DNA of 64,000 bases, taken from positions 1 through 64,000 of the forward strand of contig NZ_WWVR01000015.1 in the NCBI RefSeq assembly GCF_009883055.1, given 5' to 3'. Position 1 is the first letter of the stretch. Every line of letters begins with the position of its first letter. Below are positions 25,746 to 35,018 of this stretch, piece by piece. The notes beneath the pieces were generated by a model, which was not told the origin of the DNA, ran no database searches, and saw only the letters and a program-made list of their open reading frames with translations. The translations under genes were made by a program, and so were the position numbers. The DNA is from Blautia sp. BIOML-A1 (GTDB taxonomy: Bacteria > Bacillota > Clostridia > Lachnospirales > Lachnospiraceae).

Positions 25746-25806
25746 TAAGGCAGTACATACAGGACTTTTGCGTCTGTACTGTTTTGCTGCATACGTGGGT
25801 CTTTTT
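25735..25806 (+). terminator. Riboswitch expression platform (conditional terminator)
   Basis: CATGTATGCAG (from 25735) pairs with CTGCATACGTG (to about 25798), with inner CAGTACA-type pairing, followed by GGTCTTTTTG. The 5' arm overlaps the closing stem of the aptamer, so Mn2+-bound aptamer and terminator exclude each other. Confidence 0.75.
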
Positions 25807-25855
25807 GTGTGCTCAGATACTTTCTTACGAAAAAAAGAAAAAGGAGAGCTTAACT

Positions 25856-26440
25856 ATGTTAATGTTTATTGAATTGTTTCTACTGGGTATCGGTCTTGCC
25901 ATGGATGCTTTTGCAGTTTCCGTCTGTAAGGGACTTGGAATGCGCAGGCTCAACAAGAAGCAGACCCTCATCATCGGTCTTTATTTCGGTGGATTTCAGG
26001 CATTGATGCCGCTGATCGGCTGGCTCCTCGGCAGTCAGTTCCAGAAATATATCACCAGCATTGATCACTGGATCGCATTTATCCTGCTCGGCTTTATCGG
26101 CGGCAAAATGATGATCGAGGCCATCCGGGAATGGAATGAAGAAGAAACCGTCGATGTCATAGATGCACCTCTCGATCACAAAAATATGCTCGTTCTCGCT
26201 GTTGCTACCAGCATTGACGCACTTGCCGTCGGTATCACCTTCGCCTTCCTTGATACTCCGATCATAGAAGCAATCACCATCATTGGAATCACGACTATGA
26301 TTATCTCCATTATCGGAGTTGTTGTCGGAAACTTTTTCGGAAGCAGATACAAAAGTAAAGCTGAGTTTATCGGTGGTCTGATCCTGGTCCTTCTTGGTCT
26401 TAAGATTCTTCTTGAACATCTCGGTATTCTTGTTTTCTGA
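25856..26440 (+). CDS. mntP: Manganese efflux pump MntP
   Basis: A 194-residue membrane protein with six hydrophobic segments in two related halves. The half-repeats carry the acidic motifs [14 protein letters not shown] (residues about 12-25) and [15 protein letters not shown], the conserved Asp sites of MntP (formerly YebN). It exports Mn2+ from the cytoplasm. The start is fixed by AAGGAGAG before ATG 25856; the upstream frame is riboswitch leader. It is monocistronic with a terminator behind it. Confidence 0.95.
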   Translation: MLMFIELFLLGIGLAMDAFAVSVCKGLGMRRLNKKQTLIIGLYFGGFQALMPLIGWLLGSQFQKYITSIDHWIAFILLGFIGGKMMIEAIREWNEEETVDVIDAPLDHKNMLVLAVATSIDALAVGITFAFLDTPIIEAITIIGITTMIISIIGVVVGNFFGSRYKSKAEFIGGLILVLLGLKILLEHLGILVF

Positions 26441-26452
26441 TAGTTCCATCAC

Positions 26453-26500
26453 ATACAGTCCAGATTCATAACATCGTATGAACAGGACTGTATTTTTTTA
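26453..26500 (+). terminator. mntP terminator
   Basis: ATACAGTCC (26453-26461) pairs with GGACTGTAT (26485-26493), followed by a T run. Confidence 0.9.
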
Positions 26501-26593
26501 CGATTATTATTGACATTTCAGGAAAAAGCATTTATTATTATAACATATTTGTTTGGTATGTTTATATGGTTTTTGATTAAGGAGTGTGATCTC

Positions 26594-27235
26594 ATGAACA
26601 TCTTATGCTTTGGTGATTCTAATACCTGGGGATATAAGCCGGATAAAACCGGCCGATTTGACGAAAATACAAGATGGACTGCTCTTCTTCAAAAAAAGCT
26701 TGGTCCAGAATATCATATTATAGAAGAGGGACTTTGCGGAAGAACTACCGTCTTTCATGATGAACTCCGTGAAGGCCGCCGCGGATTGGATATGATCGGT
26801 GTTACTGTAGAGATGCATGATCCTCTTGATCTTGTGATCATCATGCTCGGAACCAATGACTGCAAAACCCGCTATGGTGCTTCTGCCAGTGTAATCGCAA
26901 AGGGCCTTGATCAGGTGATCCGTAAAGCACGGCTCAATGCATCTCAGCATTTTGACTTGCTTATTATCTCTCCGATCCATCTTGGTCATGGTGTGGGAGA
27001 ACCGGATTTTGATCCGGAATTTGATGAAAAATCTGAAGCAGTTTCCAGAAATCTCGCAGATGAATACCGCAAAGCTGCACTTCAGAATCATGCCGCTTTC
27101 CTGAATGCTGCTGATTTCGCTTCTCCAAGTATAACCGACCGTGAACATATGGATGAAAAAGGACATGCCGCACTGGCTGATGCGGTTTGCGATAAGATCA
27201 TCGCACTTGGGAAAGGGCTTGCCAATGTAATCTGA
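26594..27235 (+). CDS. SGNH/GDSL-family hydrolase (esterase)
   Basis: A 213-residue protein from ATG 26594 with RBS AAGGAGTG. It has SGNH blocks I (CFGDSNTWG, nucleophile Ser), III (MLGTNDCK) and V (DREHMDEKGH, catalytic Asp and His). No signal peptide is present, so it is cytoplasmic. It resembles arylesterase/acyl-CoA thioesterase I-like GDSL enzymes that act on acetyl or short acyl esters. The exact substrate is unknown. It is monocistronic and convergent with eno. Confidence 0.88.
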   Translation: MNILCFGDSNTWGYKPDKTGRFDENTRWTALLQKKLGPEYHIIEEGLCGRTTVFHDELREGRRGLDMIGVTVEMHDPLDLVIIMLGTNDCKTRYGASASVIAKGLDQVIRKARLNASQHFDLLIISPIHLGHGVGEPDFDPEFDEKSEAVSRNLADEYRKAALQNHAAFLNAADFASPSITDREHMDEKGHAALADAVCDKIIALGKGLANVI

Positions 27236-27267
27236 TTCTTTTCGCCTGTTCACGATAACTTCCAGAC

Positions 27268-27325
27268 AAAAACTCTCCGACTCTGACGGTTGCCCTAGGG
27301 CAGTCGGTCAAGTCGGAGAGTTTTT
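27268..27325. terminator. Bidirectional terminator between GDSL gene and eno
   Basis: AAACTCTCCGACT and AGTCGGAGAGTTT arms with an inner GCCCTAGGGC palindrome, flanked by AAAAA and TTTTT. It serves both convergent genes. Confidence 0.88.
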
Positions 27326-27360
27326 CGTAAGTGTTATCTATGAATAAGTATAAAAAAGAA

Positions 27361-28677
<1,317 letters not shown>

Positions 28678-28767
28678 CTACTACTCATCAGAGGGAATCT
28701 CCGGTATCCCGGCCGGAGTCCGTCTGATTTATTCACGCAAGAGTTTTCTTTATCTAACTCTGTAGTT

Positions 28768-28796
28768 AGTATAAACTAATTCATTCAGTCATGCAA
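28768..28796 (-). promoter_or_regulatory. Promoter of eno
   Basis: On the minus strand TTGCAT (28791-28796), 17-bp spacer, TATACT (28768-28773). The roughly 100-nt leader contains a GC-rich hairpin (CTCCGG/CCGGAG). Confidence 0.7.
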
Positions 28797-28836
28797 GATT
28801 TTTTACTCCTCTCTATTGAGAAGATAAATCGTTTAT

Positions 28837-28870
28837 GTTACTGTTCACTCCGTTCACAGTAACCTGGTCA
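28837..28870. repeat. Fragment of the MITE (left end only)
   Basis: Thirty-four bases differ at one position from the first 34 of the copy at 49685. It carries GTTACTG...CAGTAAC and then diverges. No right end is present. Confidence 0.75.
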
Positions 28871-28909
28871 ATATCCCTTCCAGCACCGAATGCGGGAATC
28901 TTTTCTTGT

Positions 28910-30196
28910 TTACCTGTTTTCTTTGTGTTTTGATAAAATCAGGATGACCACAAAGGTGAGCATCTCAGATGCCAGGAATGACAGCCAGACACCATTCATT
29001 CCCAGAAGCTTTGCGAGCACAATCGCACAGACTGCGATTGCAACAGCACCTCGAAGCAGTGATCCGATGATCGCCGGACGTGCATTTGCAGTTGCTGAAA
29101 AATATGCCACCAGCATGATATTTACTCCGGCAAACAGAAATCCAAGGAAGTATAAGCGCAGTCCTGTATGTGCATATTTCAGAAGAAGCAGATTATTTTC
29201 ACTGTTAAAAGCCGCAACAAATGGATCTGTAAATATCCATACCAGAATAACCATCGCCACTTCTACTACGATCACACTGGTCAATGCCCAGCGAAGAAGT
29301 TTTTTTACCTGACCGTGCTCACCTTTTCCAAAGCTTTCACTGATCAATGGCTGTGTTCCCTGTGCCATTCCGTTCGTGATAGCCATTCCTACAAGTGACA
29401 TATTTGCAACAACACCATAGGCTGCAACTCCGGTACTTCCGGTAAGCCCAAGAATCAGCATATTAAATATAAAGGTGATCACAGCCGAAGAAATTTCTCC
29501 TACAAAAGCCGACACACCAAGCTGACAGCATGAGATCAGATGACGCACAGACAGCTTTTTCCATCGGAAACCAACGCTACATTTTTTGCTCATATAATGC
29601 GTGGAACATATCAGCATGGTGACAACCGGGCAGAATGCCGTTGCAAGTGCAGCACCGGAAAATCCAAGCCCCATCGGAAAAATAAAAATATAGTCAAATA
29701 CTACATTGAAGACACTTCCGGCAAGAGAACCAGCCATTACCTTGGAAGTTGCATTGTCATTTCTTGCAAATGCTGTGACGGTATAATTTGACATGAAAAG
29801 CGGTGCCACAATAAGGATGATACGCAGGTACGTCTTACCCAGTTCAACCAGTCTGGCATCTGCCCCAAGAAGTGCCAGACATTTATCCGGAGCAAAGATT
29901 CCTGCCAGCACAAACGGAATGCTGAACAGCACACTCCAGGCAATTGACTGTGTAAAGTAGTGGTCTGCCGCCTCTCCTTTGGCTTTGCTGATTCCATATC
30001 TCGTTGCCGATCCAATCCCGATCATTGCTCCGATCGCATAGATCAGACCGAATACCGGAAGAATCAGATTGAGAGCTGCCAGTCCATCTGCTCCCGAAGC
30101 ATATGCTATAAAAAAAGTGTCCGCAAGAATATAAACTGAAAGTCCAATCATTCCTGCAACACTCTGCAATACATATTTTGAAAATCTTTTTAACAT
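28910..30196 (-). CDS. MATE-family efflux transporter
   Basis: A 428-residue protein with about 12 transmembrane segments in two homologous halves. It has features of the DinF/NorM-like MATE superfamily: an early GLSVYILADTFFIAYASGADGL segment, and in the second half GSTGVAAYGVVANMSLV followed by GMAQGTQPLISESFGKG. It is a cation-coupled exporter, probably of drugs or metabolites; the substrate is unknown. A GAGGAG RBS precedes ATG 30196. It is followed by eno, which has its own promoter. Confidence 0.92.
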   Translation of the reverse strand: MLKRFSKYVLQSVAGMIGLSVYILADTFFIAYASGADGLAALNLILPVFGLIYAIGAMIGIGSATRYGISKAKGEAADHYFTQSIAWSVLFSIPFVLAGIFAPDKCLALLGADARLVELGKTYLRIILIVAPLFMSNYTVTAFARNDNATSKVMAGSLAGSVFNVVFDYIFIFPMGLGFSGAALATAFCPVVTMLICSTHYMSKKCSVGFRWKKLSVRHLISCCQLGVSAFVGEISSAVITFIFNMLILGLTGSTGVAAYGVVANMSLVGMAITNGMAQGTQPLISESFGKGEHGQVKKLLRWALTSVIVVEVAMVILVWIFTDPFVAAFNSENNLLLLKYAHTGLRLYFLGFLFAGVNIMLVAYFSATANARPAIIGSLLRGAVAIAVCAIVLAKLLGMNGVWLSFLASEMLTFVVILILSKHKENR

Positions 30197-30247
30197 TATC
30201 TTCTCCTCATTTCACAGATTATCTTCTGCATTATAGTAAAAAGTTCC

Positions 30248-30390
30248 GTAACTGTTCAGTACCCTCACAGTTACGAGTCAAAATGCATTCCAAATCACCT
30301 TCGGTGATGGCATTTTGCCTTATATGTCTCGGGATTTTGGCAAAAAATGTGCCAAAACGCCTCGCGGGATACTACCTTCTGAATAGTCAT
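30248..30390. mobile_element. MITE copy A (143 bp)
   Basis: Begins GTAACTGTTCAG and ends CTGAATAGTCAT. It is flanked by the 8-bp direct repeat AAAGTTCC (30240-30247 and 30391-30398). It has the same internal hairpins (CAAAATGC/GCATTTTG around ATCACC/GGTGAT, and TTTTGGC/GCCAAAA) as the other copies, and no coding capacity. Confidence 0.88.
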
Positions 30391-30447
30391 AAAGTTCCTC
30401 AAAAGACAATAGCCCTTTGAAGAACTTTCTATAATTGTTTCATATAT

Positions 30448-31275
30448 CTACCGTTTCCTGCCAAGCTCCCAGAATGCCACGGCACTCGCCGCTGCCACAT
30501 TCAGTGAATCTACTCCATGCGACATCGGAATCATCACCGTATAGTCACAGTCTGCTATGGTTGTGGATGCCAGTCCGTCACCTTCTGTACCGAGAATTAC
30601 TGCAAGTTTCTCTTCCGCCAGCAGCTTTGGATCATCAATACTACAGGAATCCTCACGCAGTGCCATTGCCACAGTTTTAAATCCCATATCCTGAATGACC
30701 TTCATGCTCTCCTGTGGCCAGGATGTTTTTTTGTCAAAATATGTCCATGGGATCTGAAATACGGTTCCCATGCTCACCCGGGCTGCTCTTCGATAAAGTG
30801 GATCGCTGCATCCGTTTGTCAGAAGAACAGCATCCATATGGAGAGCCGCTGCGCTTCGGAAAATTGCCCCGATATTTGTCGGATTCACGACATTTTCCAG
30901 AATTGCAATGCGGCTGGTGTTTCTGCATATCTCTTCTACAGATGGAAGCTGACGGCGTTTCATTGCACAGAGCATGCCTCTTGCCAGTGCATAACCTGTC
31001 ATTCCTACAAGTACTTCATATTCTGCTGTATATACCGGGATTTCCGGATAACGTTCCAGGATATACTTTGCCTCACCCTCCAGGTCTTTATGCTCAACAA
31101 GGAAGGAAATCGGTTCATAGTCTGCATTTAATGCACGTTCGATCACCTTCGGACTTTCTGCAATAAAAATACCTGGATCTGGTTCGTAATATCTGAGAAG
31201 CTGCACCTCCGATGTCCGTGCATATATATCTAATTCCGGTGCGGTAATGTCGTTGATTTCGATTATATTGTTCAC
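30448..31275 (-). CDS. TrmH/SpoU-family RNA 2'-O-methyltransferase
   Basis: A 275-residue SPOUT methyltransferase. The C-terminal domain shows the three family motifs: 1 (VVNPTNIGAIFRSAAALHMD), 2 (LAVILGTEGDGL) and 3 (MIPMSHGVDSLNVAAASAV). The N-terminal 100 residues form an L30e-like substrate-binding domain (SFLVEHKDLEGEAKYIL). It methylates ribose 2'-OH of tRNA or rRNA with SAM; the exact target is unknown. It is monocistronic, with a hairpin between its stop and MITE copy A that may be its terminator. Confidence 0.93.
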   Translation of the reverse strand: MNNIIEINDITAPELDIYARTSEVQLLRYYEPDPGIFIAESPKVIERALNADYEPISFLVEHKDLEGEAKYILERYPEIPVYTAEYEVLVGMTGYALARGMLCAMKRRQLPSVEEICRNTSRIAILENVVNPTNIGAIFRSAAALHMDAVLLTNGCSDPLYRRAARVSMGTVFQIPWTYFDKKTSWPQESMKVIQDMGFKTVAMALREDSCSIDDPKLLAEEKLAVILGTEGDGLASTTIADCDYTVMIPMSHGVDSLNVAAASAVAFWELGRKR

Positions 31276-31406
31276 TGTGTTCTCCTGTTTATTATCAAAT
31301 GTAATTGTTCAGTTGATAAGCTGTACACCTTTCTTTGGTGTTTCAGCTTTCGTCTCACTTATTTTATCTTACCACAAAGCCGTACCGGAATCTATTCTAT
31401 CATTTT

Positions 31407-32138
31407 TTATTTTCCCGCACTCCAGATCAGATGACTCTTTGCTGCCAGTTCCTCCGCTTTCTTCCGGGCTTCCTGCGGATCATCCTGATAATCCCAGAGT
31501 TTACATGCTTCTTTTATATTTTCCGGATCCACATAGTAGACATTTTCAATTCCTGACGGAAACGAAGTTTCATCTGTAACTGCATCATCACTTCGGTCAT
31601 GTGCTTCCTGAAAAGCCTGAAGCGACCAGAGTTCGTTTTCTGTATCAGAATCTGACGGATACTGTCTGCGTGTCCACATTGTTTCAGACATCATATAGAA
31701 CATATTTTTCTGATCCACAGACAGAATCGATTTCAGCCTTCCCAACGGACTGACTGTAGAATATACTTTGCCGTCTTTGACTGATATATTTGCTTCATCC
31801 CAGGAGATATAATTCTCCTTGTCATAGTACCAGTAATGTCCGATTCCTCCTGCTGCCGCCACGAGAGCAACTGCCAGAATAACAGAGAGTATTCTTTTTT
31901 TGCGAATCCTGCGTCGGATTTTTTTGAGTGGCTCTGCCTCTGTTTTATTTATCTGTGCGGAATTACCGTCTTTTCTGCCTGCACTCAGACAATTTTCTCT
32001 CATCATTTCTTCCTGCATTTTCCGGCAGGCCGGACACTCTTTCAGATGTTCTTCTACAAGCTTCCTGCTGTCTTCGCTCACCATGTCATCGACATAAAGT
32101 GGAAGCAGATCTTCAATAATATTACAAGTAATCTTCAT
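31407..32138 (-). CDS. Anti-sigma factor with N-terminal zinc finger
   Basis: A 243-residue protein. The N-terminus (CNIIEDLLPLYVDDMVSEDS, then HLKECPACRK) has the His-x3-Cys-x2-Cys of the zinc-finger anti-sigma domain. One membrane helix follows at about 82-102 (ILSVILAVALVAAAGGIG), then an extracytoplasmic domain of about 140 residues. Its gene overlaps the sigma gene by 17 bases. It probably holds the sigma factor inactive at the membrane until an unknown envelope signal. Confidence 0.87.
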   Translation of the reverse strand: MKITCNIIEDLLPLYVDDMVSEDSRKLVEEHLKECPACRKMQEEMMRENCLSAGRKDGNSAQINKTEAEPLKKIRRRIRKKRILSVILAVALVAAAGGIGHYWYYDKENYISWDEANISVKDGKVYSTVSPLGRLKSILSVDQKNMFYMMSETMWTRRQYPSDSDTENELWSLQAFQEAHDRSDDAVTDETSFPSGIENVYYVDPENIKEACKLWDYQDDPQEARKKAEELAAKSHLIWSAGK

Positions 32139-32616
32139 GGTTTAATTCCTCCCTGATCTTTTTACAAGCTCTGTGATACGTAACCCTTGCCCAGCTTTCA
32201 CTCTTACCAAACAGCGAGGATATGGTGGCAAATGACAGTTCTCCGAACACACGGAGAGAAAAAACTTCTTTATATGGTTCTGAAAGTCTGTGCAGTACTT
32301 TGTGAACCTGAAATGCAGTATCTTTATCCGAAAAGTTCTGAAGCAGATCCTTCGAAAAAGTATCCTCTGTTTCTTCCTGAAGTTCCGGTGCATACTTTTT
32401 ATTCTTCTTCAGATAGTCATAATATGTGTTCCTGGATATCTGACAAAGCCATACTCGCAGGTCACAGTCGCCTCTGAAATCGTCGACTTTTTTCAGAGCT
32501 TTAAAGAATGTTTCCTGCGTGAGTTCCTCCGCAATATGTGTATTATGCGAAAGTGAAAGCAGATAGCGGTATACGATGGTAAAATACTGTTCGTATACTT
32601 CCTGAATATTCAGCAT
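32122..32616 (-). CDS. ECF-type RNA polymerase sigma factor
   Basis: A 164-residue sigma-70 family protein. Region 2 is at residues 5-70 (YEQYFTIVYRYLLSL, AEELTQETFFKAL, DLRVWLCQISRNTYYDYLKK). Region 4 is at 105-158 (LHRLSEPYKEVFSLRVFGEL and the helix-turn-helix TISSLFGKSESWARVTYHRACKKIRE). It is co-expressed with its zinc-finger anti-sigma partner. Target promoters are unknown; autoregulation is usual for the family. Confidence 0.93.
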   Translation of the reverse strand: MLNIQEVYEQYFTIVYRYLLSLSHNTHIAEELTQETFFKALKKVDDFRGDCDLRVWLCQISRNTYYDYLKKNKKYAPELQEETEDTFSKDLLQNFSDKDTAFQVHKVLHRLSEPYKEVFSLRVFGELSFATISSLFGKSESWARVTYHRACKKIREELNHEDYL

Positions 32617-32744
32617 TGGTGTTTTCCTCCTTCACATATATGACGATGTATGTATCAAAAACGTTACAAAAAAACAGAGTGACATCTGAATTTTACTTAC
32701 AGCTGCCACTCTATGTGTATACCACGCTAAAACATTTTCGTCAA

Positions 32745-33635
32745 TCAGTGTTCCAGCAGAAATTTTACCATCCGTTCATTTGCCCTTTTGCTTTCCGGCA
32801 TTTCCGGAAAAGTGGTACTGAACGCATGTGGAAGTTTTTTGCCTGTATCAAAGTCCTCAAGATGACATATCACACCGCACCGTTTCATTGCTTCTGCATA
32901 TTGTCTGCTGTAATTTCGCAGCATATCACCATACGCTGTAACCAGAAAGGCGGGCGGCAGATGCCGGAGGATCGCTTCATTTTCGGGATTGATATATGGA
33001 TAAAATGAACTCTTTTTCCACTGCTTTCCATAAACATAAGATGGAAGAAAAAGTCCTATGCTGTCTGGTTTTGTTGTGTAATACATTCCACTTACCAGCC
33101 CCATGGCACGAATCTTAAGTTCTGCCGGAATCACATGAAACGCTTCTGCCAGTTCCAGACTCTCAAGCATCGCAGCCAGATATATGCACAGACTTGCCCC
33201 TGCACTCGTCCCCGTCATATAGATACGTGTTCTGTCACCATCATAGCTTTCAATAGACGACCATGTATTCCCCATTCCTGTCATCAGATCCTTAAGTATC
33301 TGCGGAAACAGCGTCTCTGGTGCAAGCGGATACTCCAGAGAAAATACCAGGAAGCCTTTTCGGCTCATCTCTGCACAAAACAGATGTCCCTCTTCTTTTT
33401 TGCCAAGAAGGAAACCTCCTCCATGCAGATTGAACATGACTGGAAGTTTTCCTTTATAACTTTTTGGACGATAAATATCCATAAAATGACAGGGCTTTCC
33501 ATCTCCCATATAATCAACTTCCTGAATCAGTTCTATATCCTCCGGAAATGGATACTGAGCCTCATGTTTTTCCAGGAACTTATCGAGAAGCTTTGCTTTT
33601 TTTGCTGTTTGCTGTGCAACCATTTTTTCAAACAT
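32745..33635 (-). CDS. Alpha/beta hydrolase of the hormone-sensitive lipase type (esterase)
   Basis: A 296-residue enzyme with the HSL oxyanion motif LHGGGF, the nucleophile elbow GTSAGAS, an Asp in AYGDMLRN and a His in LPHAFS. There is no signal peptide. It is likely to hydrolyse short-chain carboxyl esters. It lies between cdd and the sigma gene on the same strand, 18 bp after cdd, so it may be co-transcribed with cdd. The substrate is unknown. Confidence 0.88.
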   Translation of the reverse strand: MFEKMVAQQTAKKAKLLDKFLEKHEAQYPFPEDIELIQEVDYMGDGKPCHFMDIYRPKSYKGKLPVMFNLHGGGFLLGKKEEGHLFCAEMSRKGFLVFSLEYPLAPETLFPQILKDLMTGMGNTWSSIESYDGDRTRIYMTGTSAGASLCIYLAAMLESLELAEAFHVIPAELKIRAMGLVSGMYYTTKPDSIGLFLPSYVYGKQWKKSSFYPYINPENEAILRHLPPAFLVTAYGDMLRNYSRQYAEAMKRCGVICHLEDFDTGKKLPHAFSTTFPEMPESKRANERMVKFLLEH

Positions 33636-33653
33636 AGTCTCAACCCGGCTTTT

Positions 33654-34085
33654 TTATTTCTTTAGATTCTTTGGTCCAAATCCAAGAGGAAGCAGTTCTT
33701 TCAGTGTGAATATCTCATACTGTTCTTCACTCGTTGCCAGAATAATCTGGAATTCTTCAGGATCACAGAATTCCATCATAACCTGCCGACAGACACCACA
33801 TGGTGCCGCATACTCTTCCAGCTTCTTGTTCATACCTCCGACTATACAGATTGCATCGAATTCCAACACCCCTTCACTGACTGCTTTGAAAAATGCGGTT
33901 CTCTCTGCACAGTTGCTCGGTGTATATCCCGCATTCTCGATATTACAGCCACCATATACCATGCCATTCTTTGCCAGCAATGCTGCTCCTACATGAAAGT
34001 GAGAATACGGAGCATACGAATGATCCATCATCCGGATTGCTTCTCTGATCAGTTCCTGAATCTGTCCCTGTTCCAGTTTCTTCAT
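33654..34085 (-). CDS. cdd: Cytidine deaminase
   Basis: A 143-residue zinc enzyme that converts cytidine and deoxycytidine to uridine forms. The zinc and proton-transfer residues are visible as CAE (in SNCAERTAFF) and PCGVC (in APCGVCRQVM). FHVGAALL and GGCNIENAGY are substrate-binding segments. The three-Cys zinc site is that of tetrameric Cdd. The start is taken at ATG 34085; a TTG at 34097 is an alternative. MITE copy B separates it from deoD, another nucleoside salvage gene. Confidence 0.94.
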   Translation of the reverse strand: MKKLEQGQIQELIREAIRMMDHSYAPYSHFHVGAALLAKNGMVYGGCNIENAGYTPSNCAERTAFFKAVSEGVLEFDAICIVGGMNKKLEEYAAPCGVCRQVMMEFCDPEEFQIILATSEEQYEIFTLKELLPLGFGPKNLKK

Positions 34086-34137
34086 TACCTTACTCAACTC
34101 TCTTTTATATGCATATCTGTTTTCTGATTCCTTAATC

Positions 34138-34280
34138 GTAACTGTTCAGTACCCTCACTGTTACGAGTCAAAATGCATTCCAAATCACCTTCGGTGATGG
34201 CATTTTGCCTTGTATGTCTCGGGATTTTGGCAAAAAACATACCAAAACACCTCGCGGGATACTGCTTTCTGAATAGTTAC
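34138..34280. mobile_element. MITE copy B (143 bp)
   Basis: Begins GTAACTGTTCAG and ends CTGAATAGTTAC. Flanking 8-mers CCTTAATC (34130-34137) and CTTTAATC (34281-34288) match at seven positions. It lies between deoD and cdd. Confidence 0.87.
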
Positions 34281-34307
34281 CTTTAATCAACATTAACTCT
34301 GCCTGTA

Positions 34308-35018
34308 TTATGCCAGTTCCAGTGCAATCTCCATCATCTTGCCAAAACCAAGCTGACGTTCTTCGGCATCTAAAGCTTCTCCTGTGTACACATGATCTGA
34401 AATTGTCAGCATGCATAATGCTTTCTTTCCTGCTTTTGCAGCATTCATATACAGCCCTGCTGCTTCCATTTCTACTGCCAGTACGCCCATATTTTTCCAT
34501 AGATCATTTGCATTACTCATTGTATTATAAAATACATCCGTAGACAGAACATTCCCTACGATTACATTCGTTCCCTGACGTTTTGCAGTCTCAACAGCTC
34601 TGCTCAGCAATCCGTAATCTGCGATCGGTGCGAAAGTTCCCGGCAGTCCGTATTGGTAAGCAAAATTTGAATCCGTGCAGGCGCCCATAGCGATCACCAC
34701 ATCCATCAGTTTAATATTATCCTGAAAACCTCCTGCTGAACCAATTCGGATAATCTGATCTACATCATAAAAATTAAACAGCTCATAGGAATAGATTCCA
34801 ATAGACGGCATGCCCATGCCGGCGCCCATAACAGAAACCTCTTTTCCTTTGTAGGTTCCTGTATAACCAAACATATTTCTGACGGCATTCACCTGTCTTG
34901 GATCTTCCAGATAGGTCTCCGCAATATATTTTGCACGGAGTGGATCTCCCGGCATTAATACCGTTTTTGCAAAGTCTCCTGCTTTTGCATTATTATGTGG
35001 TGTTGGAATATTTAACAT
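34308..35018 (-). CDS. deoD: Purine-nucleoside phosphorylase DeoD type
   Basis: A 236-residue hexameric-type PNP that splits purine (deoxy)nucleosides with phosphate. Motifs are TPHNNA, VLMPGDPLRAKYIAETYL, MGAGMGMPSIGIYSYEL, RIGSAGGFQ, STDVFY and AVEMEAAGLY. The catalytic Asp is in TISDHVYTGEA. Its start overlaps the end of the sensor kinase gene by seven bases, so it is translationally coupled to that kinase. AGGAGG lies before the ATG. Confidence 0.96.
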   Translation of the reverse strand: MLNIPTPHNNAKAGDFAKTVLMPGDPLRAKYIAETYLEDPRQVNAVRNMFGYTGTYKGKEVSVMGAGMGMPSIGIYSYELFNFYDVDQIIRIGSAGGFQDNIKLMDVVIAMGACTDSNFAYQYGLPGTFAPIADYGLLSRAVETAKRQGTNVIVGNVLSTDVFYNTMSNANDLWKNMGVLAVEMEAAGLYMNAAKAGKKALCMLTISDHVYTGEALDAEERQLGFGKMMEIALELA